Assembly (NCBI GenBank): GCA_041399085.1
Contig: JAWKTM010000011.1
Span: 103,650 to 167,649 of the forward strand
Source of the DNA: JAWKTM01 sp041399085
GTDB taxonomy: Bacteria; Planctomycetota; Planctomycetia; Pirellulales; Pirellulaceae
Reading direction: 5' to 3'
DNA: 64,000 nucleotides
Under the pieces are notes generated by a model. The model saw only the letters and a program-made list of their open reading frames with translations, made no database searches and had not been told where the DNA came from. The position numbers and the translations under genes were made by a program. This document shows, one piece after another, positions 58,380 through 64,000 of this stretch (the first letter of the stretch is position 1; every line of letters begins with the position of its first letter).

Positions 58380-59525
58380 CTATTCCTCCTTGAACAGACT
58401 GCGGTCGCCGACTCGAACTCGCAACGAGATGACTTGTCCGCCTCGGAAGACCTGGACGGCGACTTCTTTGCCTACCGGCGTCAGGGCGACGCGATTTATC
58501 AGGTGATCATCGTCCTCGATTCGCGAGCCGTCGAATCGCAGTATCACGTCGCCCTCGCGAAATTCGGCCGAGTCCGCCGGGCTGCCGGGCGTGATTCCCT
58601 TGACGTAGGCGCCGTCCGCACGTGGAAGCCCCAGCCGAGTCGCCATCTCCACATCAAACTTGTGGTCCAGCAGCACGCCCAGAAACGCTCGCGAAACGGT
58701 ACCATTTTCGATCAACTGCGAGGCGACCATCATCGCCAAATTGATGGGAATCGTGAATCCGATTCCTTCGCTGCCGCCCGAACTGCTGGCGATCGCCGTG
58801 TTGATTCCAATCACTTCGCCTCGCAAATTCAACAGCGGGCCGCCGCTGTTGCCGGGATTGATCGCCGCGTCGGTTTGCATGAAGTCCTGCAAACGCACGT
58901 CCTCGGTTCCAAGCTGCAAATCGCGCCGTCCTTTGGCGCTGATAATGCCATAGGTCACCGAGTGGCTCAAACCGAACGGGCTGCCGACCGCCAACACGAA
59001 ATCGCCAATTTCCGTGCGATCGCTGTCGGCCATGCGAGCCGCAATGAGATCATTCTCGGCGACAGCCATCACCGCCACATCGGTGCCGGGATCCGACCAC
59101 ACGGTTGTCGGATGGAGCAGCCGATCGTCCGACGTTCGAATGTCGATCTGATGCAGCGGCGCTTCGTGAATGACGTGGCGGTTGGTGAGGATGTAGAAGC
59201 GATCTTTCTTGACGATAACAACGCCGGATCCGGCCTCGTCGACAATCTTCGAACGACCGCCGGAAGCACTCTTCTTCGCTTCGATATGCACGACGGTCGG
59301 CGTTACCAGTCGCACGACCTTCTTCAGCAGATTGCCTTGTCGCTCCAAGGCCGCCACTTCCTCGGCCACTTCCGCGAACATCCGCTCGCGTTGTTCGGCT
59401 GTTGGCAAGTCGGACAGCGACGTGAGCTGCGCGGCGGCTGGAGTGGCGGGCCAAGCGGTCAAGCAGAACAACGCGATTGCGACGAACGCCGTCGCGCTAT
59501 TGCTGTCCGGACGGTTACGCTTCAT
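58380..59525 (-). CDS. HtrA/DegP-type periplasmic serine protease
   Basis: The start ATG at 59525 has TAAGGTGAAC in front. A signal peptide (to about residue 32, ATPAAAQ) is followed by a helical stretch and a trypsin-like domain with the catalytic triad His117 (TNRHVIH), Asp149 (GTDVAVMAV) and Ser227 (NPGNSGGPLL). One PDZ domain follows (FLGVLLDHKF ... VKGITPGSPADSAEFREGDV). The length of 381 residues fits DegS/HtrA proteins with one PDZ. It degrades or chaperones misfolded envelope proteins. Confidence 0.92.
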   Translation of the reverse strand: MKRNRPDSNSATAFVAIALFCLTAWPATPAAAQLTSLSDLPTAEQRERMFAEVAEEVAALERQGNLLKKVVRLVTPTVVHIEAKKSASGGRSKIVDEAGSGVVIVKKDRFYILTNRHVIHEAPLHQIDIRTSDDRLLHPTTVWSDPGTDVAVMAVAENDLIAARMADSDRTEIGDFVLAVGSPFGLSHSVTYGIISAKGRRDLQLGTEDVRLQDFMQTDAAINPGNSGGPLLNLRGEVIGINTAIASSSGGSEGIGFTIPINLAMMVASQLIENGTVSRAFLGVLLDHKFDVEMATRLGLPRADGAYVKGITPGSPADSAEFREGDVILRFDGSRIEDDDHLINRVALTPVGKEVAVQVFRGGQVISLRVRVGDRSLFKEE

Positions 59526-59723
59526 GGCGTTCACCTTACGTCGCGATCGGGGACGGCCATTCGTGCTTATGGAACAGCCGTCAACCAAGAACGAGAAAGG
59601 GCGCGCGGTCGCGCCCCCCAAACGCTGCATCTTGAAGAGAAGATGGATTGCCGAATCAATGCTTGATTCGCGGTGGCTGAGCCCGCTTCGCGAATGGCGA
59701 TACCGGCAACCCAGTCGGCGCGT

Positions 59724-60170
59724 CTACGAAACGTCCAACTCGATGTCGCTCAGCACGACTTCATTGTCCGACGGCGAATCGACCAGTCGTCCCCAATCGG
59801 CCGAACGTCCGCCGGTGTAACCGGCCTTCTCCGCTTCGCGCTGGCATTCGATACACAGCGTCGCATAAGGCAACGCTTGCAGTCGAGCCATCGGGATGCC
59901 CTTGTCGCAGCCTTCGCAAATGCCGTAACGACCTTCGCGCATCTGTTCCAGCGCGCGGTCGATGTTGGCCAACTCGCGGCTTTCCACTTCGGCGATTTGC
60001 GAATTGATTTCGTCCTGAGCCGAGTCGAGAGCGAAGTCAATCACATCGCCAGTCGTCTGCTCGCGCAGTTCCTTCAACATACTCAAGTCGCCCGCCAGCG
60101 CCTTTCGCAGCGCGTCGCGACGCTTCACGAGGATGTTTCGCAGGTTCAGAATCGCCTCTTTACGTGCCAT
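59724..60170 (-). CDS. DksA/TraR-family zinc-finger regulator
   Basis: The 148-residue protein starts at the ATG at 60170 (TAAGGTGAAC upstream, the same site as for the htrA gene). It has a helical hairpin with DVIDFA near residues 42-47 (DxxDxA of DksA) and a C4 zinc finger, CEGC (85, 88) and CIEC (106, 109). DksA binds RNA polymerase in its secondary channel together with ppGpp. The C-terminal 30 residues are an acidic tail not found in E. coli DksA. Confidence 0.88.
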   Translation of the reverse strand: MARKEAILNLRNILVKRRDALRKALAGDLSMLKELREQTTGDVIDFALDSAQDEINSQIAEVESRELANIDRALEQMREGRYGICEGCDKGIPMARLQALPYATLCIECQREAEKAGYTGGRSADWGRLVDSPSDNEVVLSDIELDVS

Positions 60171-60868
60171 AATGTTCACCTTACCGGTTCCTCGCGAATC
60201 ATCCGGCTGCCTACGCCGACCGTCGCCGCGAACCTTTGCTCTGGATGCCTCGAACTCGGTTCTCTCTGTTGGATCCCCGCGGCCCAAAGGCTTCGGGGCA
60301 ACCAAACTATAGTACGAGTTCCGTCTATTGCGAGGCTTCCGATTTAACGAAAAACCGCCACCCTAAACGACGCCTAAAAACTCCCTAACCTGTTTTCAAG
60401 CTAAGGTTTGCGACACTTCTCGCGTGCGCTCATCACGGTTCGATAAATCCGCCGGAAACCACATTCGGTGGGAAATCGGACACTTTTGTTTGGTGTCACG
60501 TCTAGCCTGCGTCGTGGTTTTGGCGAACGCTCGTCTCCGCGTCGTTCACGCTGATTTCGTCGCTTTCGGATAATCGACAAATCCCGCGCGAAGATGCAAC
60601 GATTTCCTCCGATCTTGCCAATTTTGCGGACGGCGACCATCGCCGTGTTGTCAAATTGCCTCCTGCGTTTTGACGTCGCGCTGCCCGTAGGCTACATCTC
60701 CCTGGGCGAACTGTTGATCCAAATTACCTGCTTCCCCAAGGCGGCAGGGCCGACACCCACGGCGACGCTCACGTGTCGCTCCACTAACCCGCACCGTCGC
60801 TCACTGGAATCACTCCGCAACACGACGCTTCAGCAACGACGGACGAAGCACGCACGAGGAACGCATCC
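60171..60868. other. Long intergenic region between divergent genes
   Basis: About 700 bases without a supported gene. A frame at 60594-60923 exists but has no ribosome-binding site and overlaps the FHA gene. Promoters for both the DksA-type gene and the FHA gene should lie here. Confidence 0.5.
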
Positions 60869-63800
60869 ATGGTCGGTCAGCTCGATACCCACGCCACTTC
60901 TCGCGGACGCCGTTCCTTGCTAGGCAGCGAGGATGGCGAATTGGCCTTTCGGATTCACGCGCCCGACCACGAGCAAGCCACGGTCACGGTTCGTTCGCCC
61001 AAGTGCTCGATCGGCTCGCACGAGAGCTGCACCCTGCGATTGAAAGCCGCGGACTTGCGGCCCGTTCATTGCTGGGTCATGCGAGGCGCGAATGGCGCCT
61101 GGGTGCGACGGTGGAGTCAACAGACACTGCTGAACGACCAAGGGTTCGAGGCATCGCCGCTGCGCATCGGCGATCGGCTCAAATTCGGTTCGATCGAACT
61201 CGAACTGATCAATATCCGCCCCGCACCGCCGGCTCCGGCGTCCCACGAGTCTTCGGCCGAGCCGAACAAGGCGCCGGCGGTCGAAGCCAGCGGCGTTCCC
61301 AATGAATCCGCCGACGCTGCCATCGAAACGTCGGACGCCGCGGAACCTTCGGCCTCCGAAGAGCCGACTCGCTCGTTGGCCAATCGGCTGAACGAATTGG
61401 AATCGCTGCTGGACGACTACGCCGGTCAACGCGAGCGCGAAGCCGAGCAGCAGCACGCCGTGCAGGACGAGCTGCGACGGTTGCGAGCCGTGGTCGCGGA
61501 TCGCGAGCGTCAGTTGGGCGACGCGCGTCGGTTGGCCAGCCAGTACGAACTGGAACTGCAATCGGCCCACGAACATTGGCTGGCCGAGCGAGCCGCGTTA
61601 GAACGGCAGATCGACGAGCTTCGCGAACGGATCGAGCGGCTGGCCGAGCCGAACGCGGAGAACACGACCGACGAAGACTCGACCGACGGCGACTCCGCCA
61701 CCGCACGAGCGGCGATTGCTCTCGCGACGGAATCCGCGTCAGAATCGGCAGCGGAAGACGCAACCGTTGATGTCGAGATCAACGCCGAACTTCGCGCCGA
61801 GCATGAGCGCACGACCGCGCGATTGGCGGAACTACAGCAGCAGCTTGACCAGCGCGAACGGGAACACGCGGAGCAAGCGGCCCGCCTGACGGAACAGCGG
61901 GACGAGTTGTTGAGCCGCGTCGATGAACTGCAATCGTCGCTCGATCACATTCAGCCGGCGCATGATACCGCGCTGGCCACGGCGGAACGCGTCGAGCGGC
62001 AATTGACGAGCGAGCGAGAATCGTGGCTATCCACGCACGAGTCGCTGGCTCGCGAGATCGCCGATCTCCATCTGGGGCTCGAGCAGACTCAGGCCGCGCT
62101 CGACGTGACCCAAGTAGCACTCGACGAATCCCAGCAAGCGCTGGTCGAAGCCCACACGGCACTCGACGAATCGCAGACGGCGCTGATCGCCTCGGAAGCT
62201 TCACTCGACAATTCCCGTGGCGAACTGAATCAACTGCACGAACAACTTCGCACCGCGGAACAACTGTCCGAGCGGCTCACGCAACTGGAAGCCGAGTTGT
62301 CGGCGGCCCGTGCGGAGAATGCCGCGTCGGCCAACGCGAGTTCGGCCGACGTCGCCGAGCTGACGGCCACGGTCGCCGAATTGCGCGAGCGGCTGGAGCA
62401 GGCCGAATCGGAGCGGGAGCAGTTGTCGTCGGAGCTGCAAGCCACGCGCGAGCAGTCACAGCACGAGCGCGAGATGACCTCTCGCGAACGCGAAGATTGG
62501 AATGCGTCGCGGCAGGAGTGGTGGTCCGAAAAGGAAGGTTGGGAAACCGAACGGACGCATCTGGCCGAACAGTCCGAGCGGAACGAGTCGGCATGGGAAG
62601 AAGAGCGGGCCGAGTTGCGGAGCAAGATCGACGAGCTGCAAGCCGACCGCGATTCGCTGGAGCAGCAGTTGTCGCGGACACACGTTCCGACCGCTGCCAA
62701 CGCTTCAACGTTCGACCACGTTTCGCCGGATGCCTTCCCCTCCGACGATGCGGGCTTCAGCGACGCGGCCGATGAGGTTGCGACTGAAGACAGTACGTGC
62801 TTGCGGGACGAAGACTCGAGCGACATCGACAACGAGCATCGCGCTTCGTCGCGGACGTCGAACGCTCGCTTCGATGCCATTATGCAAACCGCCAAACGCA
62901 AGCGGCCGCTGATCCCCGACGCCAAAGACGAGGCGACCGACGAGCCGACATCGGAGGACGACGCGACCGACGCGATGGAACATCTGCGACGCATGGGACT
63001 GTTGCGGGGCGACCTGGACCGCGAAGATTCCGCCGCCGAACAAGCCCCCAAAACGCCAAAGCGGGGCGACGAATCGCAGTCACAGGCACAGCCACAGTCA
63101 CAGTCGAAGCTGACATTCGACGCTGCGAGTTTCGGAGTCAGCGAGGCGGAAGGCGAGAACGTCGACGAAACGTACACCGAGGAGTGGCGGAACGAAATCG
63201 AAGACGAATGGGACGACGACGATAGTGATTCGCTGGTGATGGAAGAACCCGCGCTGAAGCAGTTGGGAATTCACGACGAGCCGCGCGATGCGGCCGCGTC
63301 CTCGTATGCAAGTGGTCAGCTCGGCCCATCGACGATCGCGGACCAAGATGGTGACGAAGAAGAAGAGGATCACGATGAGTCGATTCAGGCTTACATGAAC
63401 CGGTTGCTGAATCGCGTCCGGGACGATCGGACCGACCCCGCTCCCGCGCCGCTGCCCAAGTCCGTGTCTGCTCCAGCGCCATTGCCGGTGACCGAAGAGC
63501 CGACCTATGTCGAGCCGAAGGAGTACATTCCTCGCAGCCAAGCGCCCGAGCGCGGCGTGAATATGGCGGCAATTCGCGAAGTCGCCAACGAATCGGCTCG
63601 CAACGCCATCTCGAAATCGACTCGCAGCCAATGGGTCACCACCGCGACGCTCAGCTACATCCTCGCGTTCTTCTCGTTCGCCGTGGCGTTGTTACTGTTC
63701 TTCTATCTCGACCAACGCGTACTCGGCATCCTCGGCGGACTAGCGTTGCTGGTCGTATCCGGAGCGTTCGCGTTTCGGGCCACGATGATCTTGCGACACG

Positions 63801-64000
63801 TATCGCAAGCGAATCTGACAGACGACTCGACGGACGCTCGAGACGGCTTGGGCTTCCGCGAGGGCGGCGCTCGCAATTTCGACGATGAATTCGAGCAGGA
63901 TTCGATGACCGACGAACAATTGCTGGCGGCCGCCGCGGAGCTGAATGCCGAGTCGTTCGACGGCACTCCGAATCTGGCCGACCTTGTTTCCATGCCTCGC
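60869..64000 (+). CDS. Large FHA-like, coiled-coil membrane protein (3' end outside window)
   Basis: GAGGAA stands about nine bases before the ATG at 60869, and the frame is open for 1044 codons to the window end. Residues about 25-115 look like an FHA domain (SPKCSIGSHESC, DLRPVHCWV, TLLNDQGF, LRIGDRLKFGSIELEL), but the usual phosphothreonine-binding Arg after the first Gly is Ser. Residues about 165-620 are a long coiled coil rich in Glu, Gln, Leu and Arg. An acidic Asp/Glu/Ser stretch follows, then two helices (YILAFFSFAVALLLFFYL; VLGILGGLALLVVSGAFAF) at about 925-972 and an acidic tail. The long frames on the other strand here are shadows. It may be a scaffold read by the window's kinases; this is inference. 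Confidence 0.85.
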   Translation, partial: MVGQLDTHATSRGRRSLLGSEDGELAFRIHAPDHEQATVTVRSPKCSIGSHESCTLRLKAADLRPVHCWVMRGANGAWVRRWSQQTLLNDQGFEASPLRIGDRLKFGSIELELINIRPAPPAPASHESSAEPNKAPAVEASGVPNESADAAIETSDAAEPSASEEPTRSLANRLNELESLLDDYAGQREREAEQQHAVQDELRRLRAVVADRERQLGDARRLASQYELELQSAHEHWLAERAALERQIDELRERIERLAEPNAENTTDEDSTDGDSATARAAIALATESASESAAEDATVDVEINAELRAEHERTTARLAELQQQLDQREREHAEQAARLTEQRDELLSRVDELQSSLDHIQPAHDTALATAERVERQLTSERESWLSTHESLAREIADLHLGLEQTQAALDVTQVALDESQQALVEAHTALDESQTALIASEASLDNSRGELNQLHEQLRTAEQLSERLTQLEAELSAARAENAASANASSADVAELTATVAELRERLEQAESEREQLSSELQATREQSQHEREMTSREREDWNASRQEWWSEKEGWETERTHLAEQSERNESAWEEERAELRSKIDELQADRDSLEQQLSRTHVPTAANASTFDHVSPDAFPSDDAGFSDAADEVATEDSTCLRDEDSSDIDNEHRASSRTSNARFDAIMQTAKRKRPLIPDAKDEATDEPTSEDDATDAMEHLRRMGLLRGDLDREDSAAEQAPKTPKRGDESQSQAQPQSQSKLTFDAASFGVSEAEGENVDETYTEEWRNEIEDEWDDDDSDSLVMEEPALKQLGIHDEPRDAAASSYASGQLGPSTIADQDGDEEEEDHDESIQAYMNRLLNRVRDDRTDPAPAPLPKSVSAPAPLPVTEEPTYVEPKEYIPRSQAPERGVNMAAIREVANESARNAISKSTRSQWVTTATLSYILAFFSFAVALLLFFYLDQRVLGILGGLALLVVSGAFAFRATMILRHVSQANLTDDSTDARDGLGFREGGARNFDDEFEQDSMTDEQLLAAAAELNAESFDGTPNLADLVSMPR

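Noticed and set aside
60594..60923. Small forward gene before the FHA protein
   Set aside because: There is no ribosome-binding site, the composition is random and it overlaps the start of the FHA gene.
62230..63177. Long minus-strand frame of about 315 codons, rich in Ser and Cys
   Set aside because: It is antisense to the large FHA/coiled-coil gene; its composition is that of a codon-biased shadow and it has no ribosome-binding site.

Overview
The window looks like a piece of a planctomycete chromosome (Pirellulales-like; inferred from gene families, not from a marker gene). It carries DUF1559 prepilin-like and DUF1501 twin-arginine proteins, many Ser/Thr kinases, an ECF sigma factor next to a kinase with TPR repeats, VWA-domain membrane proteins, and secreted proteins with the N-terminal LE.R..L.A motif. 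Composition is GC-rich, so antisense reading frames are often long but spurious. No rRNA, tRNA, insertion sequence, prophage or CRISPR array was seen.

Layout. 1-4 kb: a badly frameshifted sodium:solute symporter, an EF-hand repeat protein and an acyl-CoA transferase. 4.1-11.2 kb, minus strand: a first Rieske/cytochrome b complex whose b subunit is fused to a diheme cytochrome c, then nrnA, ribF, an SDR oxidoreductase and a DUF1501 protein. 11.4-20.6 kb: an ECF sigma factor, a 7Fe ferredoxin with a near-consensus promoter and a long leader, a Cys-rich outer-membrane protein, a membrane Ser/Thr kinase, two tandem VWA proteins, a frameshifted PD-(D/E)XK-like protein and ispD. 20.7-28.8 kb: an ABC-2 permease with an internal duplication, a NagB/PIG-L fusion, a DUF1559 protein with its lipoprotein partner, a histone-deacetylase-like hydrolase and two small envelope proteins. 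29-38.4 kb: a PRC-barrel protein, the sigma factor/kinase-TPR pair, and secreted proteins ending in a matrixin-dockerin protease, with three kinds of short tandem repeat between them. 38.4-47 kb, minus strand: the most interesting locus, described next. 47.4-64 kb: a PQQ-like protein, a lipoprotein hydrolase, purF-hslV-hslU, proB, a 28-residue membrane protein, DUF1501, HtrA, a DksA-type protein and a very large FHA/coiled-coil membrane protein that runs off the window end.

The 38.4-45.1 kb cluster reads Rieske - cytochrome b - octaheme cytochrome c (hydroxylamine-oxidoreductase-like) - NapA - duplicated NapB, with tight spacing, and lies downstream of an outer-membrane porin. No napC, napD, napG, napH or nrfH is present here. 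I infer a respiratory module in which a Rieske/b quinol oxidase passes electrons to a periplasmic nitrate reductase and an octaheme enzyme (nitrate to nitrite to a more reduced product), or runs in the oxidative direction.

Caution: at least eight genes are interrupted by single-base frameshifts, several of them clustered, including cytochrome b in the otherwise intact respiratory operon. This pattern suggests indel errors in the assembly more than mass pseudogenisation.
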